The position numbers and the translations under genes were made by a program. Below the pieces are notes generated by a model. It saw only the letters and a program-made list of their open reading frames with translations, was not told the origin of the DNA and searched no databases. Below are positions 1-6,735 of a stretch of 27,052 bases of DNA, piece after piece. Source of the stretch: an uncultured Oribacterium sp. (GTDB taxonomy: Bacteria > Bacillota > Clostridia > Lachnospirales > Lachnospiraceae); assembly GCA_900770445.1 (NCBI GenBank), contig CAAGKO010000028.1, forward strand, positions 1 to 27,052. Direction: 5' to 3'. Within the stretch, counting starts at the first letter, position 1, and every line of letters starts with the position of its first letter.

Positions 1-330
1 GCGCCTTCTTTAAAGATTTTTCGCTGGTATTCAAATTTTCCGTCGCCTTTGTGATATCATCCTTCTAGCAACCAATCTTAAGTTGACGTTGGGTTGACGA
101 CATTGGGGTCTGACCCCATAAACTTTTGTTTAGATTCAGTTTAGAAAAAATTAATATTGGTCAGTCCTCATAAACTTCTGCGGTGGCACTTACTGCCGGC
201 ATGCGGTATAATGGGGAAAGTTCGTGTGTTACAGAGTAGATCTTCGGGGGAACATCTGCTTAAGAACGTCTGTTGCTCATCACCGGATGGTGGTGAAGTG
301 TTGCATACGAAAAACGAAAGGATTTTATCT
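1..330. other. Left-edge intergenic region
   Basis: I see no gene I can support here. Short open frames at positions 1-75 on the minus strand lack a start codon with a ribosome binding site. The stretch holds a repeat element at 92-172 (separate entry) and a TATAAT at 207-212, which could be the -10 of the transglutaminase gene. No convincing -35 lies 17 bases upstream of it. Confidence 0.5.
92..172. repeat. GGGGTCTGACCCC palindromic repeat, copy 1
   Basis: The palindrome GGGGTCTGACCCC is at 105-117. Positions 92-119 are repeated exactly, in inverted orientation, at 27025-27052. Positions 118-155 match 22634-22671 with few changes, and 155-172 looks like a decayed second palindrome. The whole is therefore a diverged copy of the two-palindrome unit at 22621-22693. 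It lies outside genes, as REP-like elements do. Mobility by a REP-associated tyrosine transposase would be a guess, because no such gene is in the window. Confidence 0.8.
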
Positions 331-1863
331 ATGAACGAGAATCAGTATTTCAGCTATCTGGATGTCGGGCTGCCGGAGGCGGTGGAGAAGATGAAGCTCT
401 GCGGAGAGCTCGAAGCCGCGGTTGACTGTATCGACCAGCGCCTCGCGTGCACGAATCTGCCGGAGAACCTCCGCTACTGCCTGCTGGCGGAGCGCGAGAT
501 GATCCGCCGCATGCCGGCCGACTTCCCCTACACCCGCGCGGAGGCGATGGACATCATCCGTGCCGAGATTCCGTCGTACACGGAGGAGGAGTTCGACGCG
601 GCGGTCGCCTGTGGGCAGATCCGCTTCATCTATCTCCATGGCGAGATGCGGATTTTCGGCCGCTTCTTCTCGAGCATGATCAAATCCGTGCCGGAATTCC
701 GCGCACGGACGAAGGTGGCGCTGAACGGCGGCGAGAGCTCCGGCAAGGGCAGTAAGGCAGACCTGCGTCTGAACCGCTCGATGCGCATCATGAAGGAGCA
801 GGGCGCGCTCGCGAACCGCATCACGATCCGCGCCACGGTGAAGGTCGAGGATGCAGTGTTCAAGCCGGGCATGCTGGTGCGTGTGCACGTTCCGATCGCC
901 ACGGCCTGTGAGCAGCAGAGCGACATCCGCATCGAGTCGATGTTCCCGGACAACGGCCGGATCGCGCCGGAGGATGCCGAACAGCGCACGGTTTACTGGG
1001 AAGAAAACATGCAGGAAAACCACGAGTTCAGCGTGACCTACTCCTACGTGCACACCGCGAAGTGGCATGACGTGGAGACGGTACTGCACGGGATGCCAAT
1101 GTCTCAGGGCGTGATGCAGGATGCGGCTCCGGAGAAGGCGGGCTGCACGACATCTCAGGCGGCAGCGGAAGGTGGATGCTGTGGAGCAGCGCAGCGGCCG
1201 AGCGGCGTGCCGGAGCTGCCTTGCCTGAAGCCGGAAGCGCTTGCAGAGTATGTGAAGGATACCGCAGAGCTCGCACCGCACATCGAATTCACACCGTACA
1301 TCCGGGTGCTCACCGAAGCCTGCGCACAGGGCTGCACGACCCCGCTTGAGAAGGCGAAGAGCTTCTACGACTTCATCACGAAGAACTTCAAGTACACCTT
1401 CATGCCGGCGTACTTCACGCTGGACAGCATCGCGGAGAACTGCGCGCGCAGCTTCACCGGTGACTGTGGTGTTTTCGCACTGCTCTTCATCACGATGTGC
1501 CGCTGTGCCGGCATCCCGGCCGAGTGGCAGAGCGGCTTCGCGGCCGAGCCGGAATTTGTCGGCGGACATGATTGGGCGCGCTTCTACGCCGAGCCATTCG
1601 GATGGCTCTTCGCAGACCCGTCCTTCGGCATCGGTGCCCGTCGGAATGAAAACGAAGAGCGCCGCGAGTTCTACTTCGGTAACCTCGACCCGTACCGCAT
1701 GGTTGCAAACCGCGCCTTCCAGGCACCATTCACCGTGGACAAGCGCTACTTCCGTACCGACCCGTACGATAACCAGTACGGCGAGATCGAGACCGAAGAC
1801 CGTGGTCTGCGATACGACGAGTATAAGCGGAAAGCAGAAATCGTAAGTTTTGAAGAACTGTGA
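331..1863 (+). CDS. Transglutaminase-like domain protein
   Basis: This is a 510-residue protein with a C-terminal transglutaminase-like (papain-fold) domain. The catalytic triad reads as Cys379 in GDCGVFA, His413 in GGHDWARFY and Asp429 in ADPSFG, the order and spacing of the family. The N-terminal 300 residues are helical and beta-rich and were not assigned to a named domain. A Cys/Ala/Gly-rich linker follows around residues 270-300. No signal peptide or membrane segment is evident, so it is probably cytoplasmic. The ATG at 331 was chosen over an upstream frame start at 157 because GAAAGGA sits 8 bases before it and the extra N-terminus overlaps the repeat and the possible promoter. It could be a peptidase or a cross-linking enzyme; the substrate cannot be read from the sequence. 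It is monocistronic, closed by the terminator at 1894. Confidence 0.8.
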   Translation: MNENQYFSYLDVGLPEAVEKMKLCGELEAAVDCIDQRLACTNLPENLRYCLLAEREMIRRMPADFPYTRAEAMDIIRAEIPSYTEEEFDAAVACGQIRFIYLHGEMRIFGRFFSSMIKSVPEFRARTKVALNGGESSGKGSKADLRLNRSMRIMKEQGALANRITIRATVKVEDAVFKPGMLVRVHVPIATACEQQSDIRIESMFPDNGRIAPEDAEQRTVYWEENMQENHEFSVTYSYVHTAKWHDVETVLHGMPMSQGVMQDAAPEKAGCTTSQAAAEGGCCGAAQRPSGVPELPCLKPEALAEYVKDTAELAPHIEFTPYIRVLTEACAQGCTTPLEKAKSFYDFITKNFKYTFMPAYFTLDSIAENCARSFTGDCGVFALLFITMCRCAGIPAEWQSGFAAEPEFVGGHDWARFYAEPFGWLFADPSFGIGARRNENEERREFYFGNLDPYRMVANRAFQAPFTVDKRYFRTDPYDNQYGEIETEDRGLRYDEYKRKAEIVSFEEL

Positions 1864-1893
1864 TAAAGATATTGGTTCGAAGAAATCGGCCAG

Positions 1894-1917
1894 AAAGCCC
1901 TCTACGGAGGGCTTTTT
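1894..1917 (+). terminator. Intrinsic terminator after the transglutaminase-like gene
   Basis: A perfect 9-bp stem (AAAGCCCTC at 1894-1902 with GAGGGCTTT at 1907-1915), a 4-base loop and a run of T form a typical rho-independent terminator 31 bases after the stop codon. Confidence 0.9.
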
Positions 1918-2003
1918 GTGTGCATTTTTTTGCAGGCGGGGATGGTAGTATATAGATATCGAAAGGAAGATACAGTAAAAATGCTGGCGGATCATGCACC
2001 GAA

Positions 2004-2132
2004 GTGTCTGACGTAGCAAAACACAGATGCATCGATTATGACGGTGAATATGACGAGGATCGCTATGACAGCGACCCGGAATATGCCGAAGGCGTGGATG
2101 ACGCCATGGACGAGCTCGATGAAGATGGTTAA
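2004..2132 (+). CDS. Possible small acidic protein (GTG start)
   Basis: This frame encodes about 42 residues, strongly enriched in Asp, Glu and Tyr, with phrases such as CIDYDGEYDED and DDAMDELDEDG at the end. That composition is hard to explain as a shadow frame. The frame is open from 1956, but its only reasonable start is a GTG at 2004 with no good ribosome binding site. The ATG at 1981, which does have GGAAG upstream, is in another frame and stops at 2014. The gene may therefore be real with a poor start, or a frameshifted remnant. It lies 85 bases upstream of traX. I do not recognise a family. No cysteine pairs or membrane segment are seen. Confidence 0.3.
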   Translation: MSDVAKHRCIDYDGEYDEDRYDSDPEYAEGVDDAMDELDEDG

Positions 2133-2184
2133 GTGCGTTAAAACTAAGAAAAACGTTCGTTGCAATTTTGAATGCTTTCGGTAT

Positions 2185-2210
2185 CTTATACTTAAAACGA
2201 GTATAAGGAG
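2185..2210 (+). promoter_or_regulatory. Hairpin overlapping the traX ribosome binding site
   Basis: An 8-bp perfect hairpin (CTTATACT at 2185-2192, AGTATAAG at 2200-2207, 7-base loop) has the first bases of the AAGGAG Shine-Dalgarno (2205-2210) in its 3' arm. Together with a TTG start codon this suggests damped or conditional translation. That is inference. Confidence 0.45.
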
Positions 2211-2217
2211 AACCCAT

Positions 2218-2967
2218 TTGAACGAGACCAGACATTTCGACCTGAGTGCGGCGGCACTTCACATCATCGCCATGACCTTCATGCTCATGGATCACCTCTG
2301 GGCGACGCTTCTGCCGGCGCAGGAGTGGCTGACCTGCGTGGGACGCCTCGCCTTCCCGATCTTCGCCTTCATGACCGTCGAGGGCTACTTCCACACGCAC
2401 AATTTACAGAAGTACCTGCGTCGCATGCTTGTGTTTGCAGTGCTTTCCGAGATTCCGTTTGACCTCATGTACGGCGGCACCTGGTTCTATCCGGTGCACC
2501 AGAATGTCATCTGGACGCTGTTGCTCGGCCTCCTCGGCATCCACCGGATGGAGAAGGCGCGGAAGAAGCAGAAGCTGGCGCTCTACGTGCTGACGGTAGC
2601 GCTGGTTGTGGTGCTGGGTGCTGTGCTTGGCACCCTCGGCATGGTGGATTACTACGGAGCCGGCGTGCTCACGATGTTCGTTTTCTATCTCTTCCGCGGT
2701 CGGAAGTGGTGGTGCTTCCTGGGCCAGCTCCTCGCCCTGTACTGGGTCAATGTCGAGCTCCTCAGCGGTTTGATGTATCCCGTGCACATCCTCGGCACCG
2801 AGATCGAGCTGTGTCAGCAGGGCCTCGCCCTTCTCGCATTGGTCCCGATATGGCTCTATCGTGGCCGCCAGGGCTACCACAGCAAGCCCTTCCAGTACGC
2901 CTGCTACGCCTTCTATCCGGTGCACATGCTCGTGCTCGTGATGGTGCTGAATTTCGTGAACAGATGA
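2218..2967 (+). CDS. TraX family membrane protein
   Basis: The 249-residue protein is hydrophobic, with about seven to eight predicted membrane segments. Its opening HFDLSAAALHIIAMTFMLMD, followed by GRLAFPIFAFMTVEGY, is the typical TraX family signature. In the F plasmid TraX N-acetylates pilin. Chromosomal homologues in Firmicutes are mostly of unknown role and may act as acyltransferases on cell-surface substrates. The TTG at 2218 was chosen because AAGGAG lies 7 bases upstream and the residues before it do not fit the family. A pilin gene lies convergently just downstream (3163-3588), which is suggestive given the F-plasmid role. However, the two are not an operon, and chromosomal TraX proteins are common without pilins. 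Confidence 0.85.
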   Translation: MNETRHFDLSAAALHIIAMTFMLMDHLWATLLPAQEWLTCVGRLAFPIFAFMTVEGYFHTHNLQKYLRRMLVFAVLSEIPFDLMYGGTWFYPVHQNVIWTLLLGLLGIHRMEKARKKQKLALYVLTVALVVVLGAVLGTLGMVDYYGAGVLTMFVFYLFRGRKWWCFLGQLLALYWVNVELLSGLMYPVHILGTEIELCQQGLALLALVPIWLYRGRQGYHSKPFQYACYAFYPVHMLVLVMVLNFVNR

Positions 2968-3072
2968 AGCGTTTGAGTATAAAATCGTTCGTCTACACTT
3001 TAATGAATTGAATATCCCGCTAAAAATATTGCAACAGATTTAATTCTGTGGAAAAATTGAATTTAGCAAACC

Positions 3073-3103
3073 AAAAAGGATGTCGCAACGCGACATCCTT
3101 TTT
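3073..3103. terminator. Bidirectional terminator between traX and pilin genes
   Basis: A 14-bp perfect stem with a 3-base loop has five A on one side and five T on the other. It can therefore end transcription from traX on the plus strand and from the pilin gene on the minus strand. Confidence 0.9.
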
Positions 3104-3162
3104 GAGAAAGATATCAATAAATTTCAGCTTGGAATGAGTATATTATATGAGATAATTTGATT

Positions 3163-3588
3163 CTATTTGCCTGTGCCAGATGGTGTACTGTCCTCTGGAA
3201 GCTTTAAAGCACATTCTGTATGTGTGTAGCCCTTATTACATATGTACAGTATGTTATAACCATGCTTCTTATCTTTATCTTCAGGAGCAACCCACAGACT
3301 ACCGGTTTTTAGCGTGACAGTTTGTCCGTTTAAGCTAAAAGAGGTCAGGCCATTGTTGCCGTTTCCATCCCATTCGTTCAGATACTTAGTATCAATTGTC
3401 CCTGTTTCCATAAAATCGTATTGAAGTTGGGCGTAATAGCTTCTTACATTTGCCCAGTCCGTTGCGACTTCTGCCTTATGAATCTGTTGAGTAAAAATAG
3501 GAATGGAAATGGCTACAAGTACACCTATAATGGCAACCACAATCAAGAGCTCGCTAAGTGTGAATCCAGCTTTCTTTTTCACTGTCAT
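3163..3588 (-). CDS. Type IV prepilin-like protein (orphan)
   Basis: The 141-residue protein starts with a short basic leader and the class III signal G8-F9-T-L-S-E13. A hydrophobic stretch follows to about residue 31, the N-terminal assembly helix of type IV pilins and pseudopilins. A prepilin peptidase (PilD type) would cut after Gly8 and methylate Phe9; Glu13 is the conserved assembly residue. Cys117 and Cys126 could form the C-terminal disulfide loop typical of pilins. GGAGG lies just upstream of the ATG, and TATAAT (plus strand 3621-3626) could be its -10. No assembly ATPase, platform protein or peptidase gene is in the window, so it is an orphan. The gene is clearly AT-richer than its neighbours and borders a repeat field, which suggests acquisition. 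Confidence 0.85.
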   Translation of the reverse strand: MTVKKKAGFTLSELLIVVAIIGVLVAISIPIFTQQIHKAEVATDWANVRSYYAQLQYDFMETGTIDTKYLNEWDGNGNNGLTSFSLNGQTVTLKTGSLWVAPEDKDKKHGYNILYICNKGYTHTECALKLPEDSTPSGTGK

Positions 3589-3824
3589 TATCCTCCAAGT
3601 CTATCGCGATTCGTTTTATCATTATATGGGAATTACAAAATCGCAAGCGACATTTTGTAAAGAGCTATTGGACTATGGACTACTGGATATAAAACAGAAA
3701 TTATCGGATGGGAAAAACTGGATTCTGTTTGCACCCGTTTTGAGATGTATAAGAGCTGGCCTGCAATGTGTCTGTAATTTTGAATATGCCAGCTGGTTTC
3801 ATAAATCATGTAGATATTCATTTT

Positions 3825-4012
3825 ATGCCATTATATTTTTTGAAAATTGACGCAGAGTCCCTGTTTTTAGACGTCGTGCCATTAGGTCATTTTCGTAGAG
3901 TAGCTGATTCGCAGGCTGATGCCATTATATTTTTCAGAAATTCTCACAGAAGGCTCGATTTCAGACGTCGTGCCATTAAGTCGTTTTCGCAGAGTGATGT
4001 ATTTGAGCGGGG
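3825..4012. repeat. Two 94-bp imperfect direct repeats
   Basis: Units start at 3825 and 3919 with ATGCCATTATATTTTT. Both later carry CAGACGTCGTGCCATTA or a close form, then TTTTCG and CAGAGT-like words. Shorter related words (GTGACATTA) recur near 4013 and 4053, so the array fades out rather than stopping. Translations of the two units are also alike, but there is no translation start. Whether this was once coding is unclear. Confidence 0.7.
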
Positions 4013-4207
4013 GTGACATTAACCTTTTTCGCAGTGAAGGCGATATTTCGAGTAGTGACATTATATATGAGCCTTCAGGGAGGCTGAAGTGGTGCTTCAG
4101 AGAGGGGCAGAGCGGAGTTGACTTAAAGTCATAGCTCTGAAACAGGGCGGTTTTGCGTCAAAAACCGGAAAATCACTTGATATGCAGGCTCTCGGAAGAA
4201 GCGGAGA

Positions 4208-4373
4208 TAATGTCATAGGCGACGCAGTGACCCATTTTGCGAAAATGGGTAATGTCACAGGCTGCGCAGGGCTATCTTTTGTGAAAAGGGTAATGTCATA
4301 GACGACGCAGTGACACATTTTGCTAAAAAGGGTAATGCCACAGGCTACGCAGAGTCATCTTTTACGCAATGGA
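4208..4373. repeat. Four tandem repeats of alternating 42 and 41 bp
   Basis: Units begin TAATGTCATAGGC (4208), TAATGTCACAGGC (4250), TAATGTCATAGAC (4291) and TAATGCCACAGGC (4333), with lengths 42, 41, 42 and 41. Units 1 and 3 resemble each other, as do units 2 and 4, so an 83-bp pair was itself duplicated. Unit 1 holds a perfect dyad (CCCATTTT, 3-base loop, AAAATGGG) that is partly decayed in the others. The units abut, with no spacers. Confidence 0.8.
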
Positions 4374-4442
4374 TAATGGCAGAAGCTTCCGGAGAGCGCG
4401 GATTGTGAAAATGCGGACGTGCATCTTCCTGCGAAGAGATAT

Positions 4443-4471
4443 AAAAAACGGCCGCCTGCATTGGCGACCGT
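4443..4471 (-). terminator. Terminator for the minus-strand DUF2798 region
   Basis: Read on the minus strand, ACGGTCGCC and GGCGGCCGT form a 9-bp stem with one U-G pair and a 6-base loop, followed by six T. It lies after the relic gene end at 4466-4540, so it probably belonged to the lost second copy and now serves the intact gene. Confidence 0.85.
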
Positions 4472-4540
4472 GGAAGTTAATTCTCAGTGAAGACGTGGCG
4501 GCAGAGCCAGCGCACGAACGGGGCACAGTGAAACGTCTGC
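4466..4540 (-). pseudogene. Relic of the 3' end of a second DUF2798 gene
   Basis: Positions 4466-4540 match 4541-4615, the end of the intact DUF2798 gene, at about 64 of 75 bases. Read on the minus strand the relic still encodes CAPFVRWLCRHVFTEN and a stop, against CGPFVRWIYRHIFTEK and a stop in the intact gene. The changes are mostly conservative at protein level. This suggests the tail of a formerly separate paralogue left by recombination, rather than a fresh tandem duplication. It has no start codon or upstream body. Confidence 0.7.
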
Positions 4541-4551
4541 GACCGTGGAAG

Positions 4552-5004
4552 TTACTTCTCAGTGAAGATGTGGCGGTAGATCCAGCGCACGAACGGACCG
4601 CAGTAGAACATCTGGTAGAAGATGGCCATCGGGAAGTTCATGCCCCAGGTCTGGACGAAGGTGCCGAAGGTCTTGTCTTCCTTGAAGAGGATGGTGGCGA
4701 TGAGGCTCATGATCGGGCACATCATGGTGCAGATGCAGAGGGAGATGGCGTAGGTGATGAAGGCCGGACGGTCATCCGGGCGCATGACCTGGAAAGCCAG
4801 GATATGGGCGATGCGACCGACCACGAAGAGCTCGAGGACGAAGGCGATCGGGACCATGATCGGCACCTCGTGGAAAGCGGCGAGGAAGCACATCGTGGAC
4901 ACGCCACCGGTATTGAGGGAGATGTTATAGACGATCATCCCATAAACCATGACGAAGGCCATGATGGCGGTGAATACAACATTCTGAAACTTGGTTTTCG
5001 GCAT
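4552..5004 (-). CDS. DUF2798 family membrane protein
   Basis: The 150-residue protein has four predicted membrane helices. It shows family phrases such as MPKTKFQNVVFTAIMAFVMVY near the start, FHEVPIM and CPIMSLIATILF in the middle, and MNFPMAIFYQMF near the end. The family is common in clostridia, often as paralogues, and its function is unknown. The ATG at 5004 was chosen over a longer frame because AGGAGG lies 9 bases upstream and homologues start with this MPK sequence. It is apparently monocistronic. A paralogue's tail survives just downstream (4466-4540). Confidence 0.8.
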   Translation of the reverse strand: MPKTKFQNVVFTAIMAFVMVYGMIVYNISLNTGGVSTMCFLAAFHEVPIMVPIAFVLELFVVGRIAHILAFQVMRPDDRPAFITYAISLCICTMMCPIMSLIATILFKEDKTFGTFVQTWGMNFPMAIFYQMFYCGPFVRWIYRHIFTEK

Positions 5005-5264
5005 AAAAAATCCTCCTGTGATGAAACCAGTGTTGTTCGTTATCATCCGGGAGGAGTGTGCGTTTCCAATGTAAACCTGTGAAATTGTCTGTCGCGTCAC
5101 TTTAGCATATATCTTCGCGGCGTGTAAGTTCTTTTTTGGAAACATGGAAGGCGTAGGCTTTTCTCTCCGAAAATGCTACTATATAGGAAGTTGACGTTGG
5201 TTTGCCATGTCATCCACAGGCAGTCCTGTTTTAAAAGAACGTACGAAGAGAAGAGGTAACAGAT

Positions 5265-6428
5265 ATGCGAAATTTTGATTATGTAACGCCGACGAGGCTG
5301 ATTTTCGGTGAGGGTGTGATTTCCGAGCTTCCTGCGGTGATGAAGCCGTTCGGCAAGCGGGTGCTGCTCACCTATGGTGGCGGCAGCATCAAGTGGATGG
5401 GGCTCTATGATAAGGTGAAGGAGCTGCTCGCGGATTTTGAGATCTATGAGCTTTCGGGTATTCAGCCGAATCCGAAGTATGATCCGAGCGTGCTGGAGGG
5501 TGTGAAGATCTGTAAGGAGCAGAAGATCGATGTGATCCTCGCGGTGGGCGGCGGCAGCGTCCTCGACTGCTCGAAGGCGATCGCCGCGGGTGCGAAGTAC
5601 GAGGGTGAGCCGTGGGATCTGATCAGTGGTCAGGTGCTCGCACAGGACGCGCTGCCGATGGTGGATATCCTGACCCTTGCGGCGACCGGCAGTGAGTACG
5701 ATTGTGGGGGCGTTATCTCGAGAACCGAGACCAACGATAAGATCGGCTACATGGATCCGCATCTTTTCCCGCAGGCCTCCATCCTCGATCCGACCTATAC
5801 CTTTACGGTGCCGAAGAAGCAAACCGCAGCCGGATGCGCAGACGCCATCAACCACATCATGGAGCAGTATTTCTGCGAGGAGTCCTCACTGCTCAATGAC
5901 GGCATGATGGAGGCAGCGTTCAAGAGCCTTATGGTGAACGGTCGCAAGTGCATCGAAAATCCGGAGGATTATACCGCCCGCGCCGAAATGATGCTGGACT
6001 GCACCCTCGCCTGCAACGGTATTTTTTCCCTCGGCAACAGCCGCTCCCTGTGGCCGTGCCATGGCCTCGAGCATGCCCTGTCCGCATACTACGACATCAC
6101 GCACGGCGAGGGCCTCGCGATCATCACGCCGAGATGGATGAAGCACATCCTGAACGCTCACACCGTCGACCGTCTCGCGAAGTACGGCGTCAATGTCTTC
6201 GGCCTCGACGCAGCACAGGACCGCTACGACATCGCAAACCAGGCGATCCAGGCGACCTATGATTTCTTCGCTTCCCTCGGCATCCCGATGCACCTCCGCG
6301 AGGTCGGCATCGACGATAGCCGCATCGACGAGATGGCACATCACGTCGCGGAACTCGAGGGCCTCGACGAAGCCTGGGCTCCGCTCCAGGAAGCTGACAT
6401 CGCCGCGATCTTCCGCGCGTCACTGTGA
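5265..6428 (+). CDS. Iron-containing alcohol dehydrogenase (BdhA/YqhD type)
   Basis: This 387-residue cytoplasmic enzyme of the group III alcohol dehydrogenases reduces aldehydes such as butyraldehyde to alcohols with NAD(P)H. The nucleotide site is GGGS at residues 95-98 followed by D101. Metal ligands are predicted at Asp193, His197, His266 and His280, spaced as in E. coli YqhD. The length is normal for the family. The start at 5265 follows AAGAGG by 7 bases. It has no operon partner: it is followed by a palindromic repeat (6435-6469) and a large inverted repeat. Cofactor and substrate preference cannot be read from the sequence. A 13-bp word upstream (5188-5200) is shared with the left edge (80-92). 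Confidence 0.9.
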   Translation: MRNFDYVTPTRLIFGEGVISELPAVMKPFGKRVLLTYGGGSIKWMGLYDKVKELLADFEIYELSGIQPNPKYDPSVLEGVKICKEQKIDVILAVGGGSVLDCSKAIAAGAKYEGEPWDLISGQVLAQDALPMVDILTLAATGSEYDCGGVISRTETNDKIGYMDPHLFPQASILDPTYTFTVPKKQTAAGCADAINHIMEQYFCEESSLLNDGMMEAAFKSLMVNGRKCIENPEDYTARAEMMLDCTLACNGIFSLGNSRSLWPCHGLEHALSAYYDITHGEGLAIITPRWMKHILNAHTVDRLAKYGVNVFGLDAAQDRYDIANQAIQATYDFFASLGIPMHLREVGIDDSRIDEMAHHVAELEGLDEAWAPLQEADIAAIFRASL

Positions 6429-6434
6429 GTTTAG

Positions 6435-6469
6435 AAAAATATAATGGGGTCAGACCCCATTATATTTTT
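6435..6469. repeat. GGGGTCAGACCCC palindromic repeat, copy 2
   Basis: A 35-bp perfect palindrome (17-base arms around one A) is centred on GGGGTCAGACCCC, with A-rich and T-rich ends. It begins 7 bases after the alcohol dehydrogenase stop codon and can act as an intrinsic terminator in both directions. The preceding TTTAGAAAAAT matches the same place in copies 1 and 3. Confidence 0.85.
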
Positions 6470-6497
6470 ATTAAGATGAACGGACGGCACCGGCTGG

Positions 6498-6723
6498 ATG
6501 CGCAGAAGACGAGTGCCCGAAGTCATACGTAGAAGCCGTGAACAAATCAAAATCGACCCCTTAGTGAACCAGTTGGAGTATTTTTTCCTTAGCACCCTCC
6601 GCAACACTGAGTTTTCATGAAGAAAACTCAGTCGTTTGCGGAGGGTCTACTGGTTCTTCGAGGTCGATTTTTGATTTTTCCGGCTTCGGAGTACTGTGCT
6701 TCGGGCACGCGCCCTCTGCACAT
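6498..6723. repeat. 226-bp imperfect inverted repeat (foldback element or structured RNA)
   Basis: The two halves pair along most of their length. Matching segments from outside in: 6498-6522 with 6699-6723, 6532-6538 with 6681-6687, 6544-6558 with 6662-6677, 6566-6573 with 6649-6656, 6594-6604 with 6636-6646, and 6606-6615 with 6623-6632. The left arm carries an extra 18-20 bases around a T-run near 6580. It fills the gap between two convergent genes. No open frame is seen. It may be a MITE-like element, a large terminator or an RNA. Confidence 0.75.
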
Positions 6724-6735
6724 GCTGTCGATGAT

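Larger units (their letters stand above)
3589..4551. other. Long repeat-rich intergenic region without a supported gene
   Basis: Nearly 1 kb separates the pilin gene from the DUF2798 gene, both on the minus strand. The region is AT-rich at the pilin end. It contains an imperfect palindrome at 3635-3658, two 94-bp direct repeats, four 41/42-bp tandem units, a terminator and a relic of a DUF2798 gene end. Several short open frames run through the repeats, but none has a ribosome binding site and a recognisable product. I call no gene here. Confidence 0.7.

Noticed and set aside
1..75. Minus-strand partial gene at the window edge
   Set aside because: Two frames look mildly protein-like, but neither has a start with a ribosome binding site, and the stretch is too short to judge.
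184..200. Sigma-54-like TGGCAC element
   Set aside because: The GG-to-GC spacing does not fit the -24/-12 promoter.
325..2400. 691-residue open frame on the minus strand
   Set aside because: It is antisense to the transglutaminase gene, rich in Arg and His as expected for a shadow in GC-rich DNA, and has no family resemblance. The same holds for the long frames opposite the acetolactate synthase, ABC ATPase and MATE genes.
3768..4134. Open frames through the 94-bp repeats
   Set aside because: They have no ribosome binding site, the similar translated units are broken across two frames, and no family is recognised. They were treated as repeats.
4208..4373. Possible CRISPR array
   Set aside because: The units directly abut and differ along their whole length. 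There are no unique spacers and no cas genes.
4369..5082. 237-residue plus-strand frame over DUF2798
   Set aside because: It is antisense to a recognised membrane protein and has the His/Asp/Glu-rich composition of a shadow frame.
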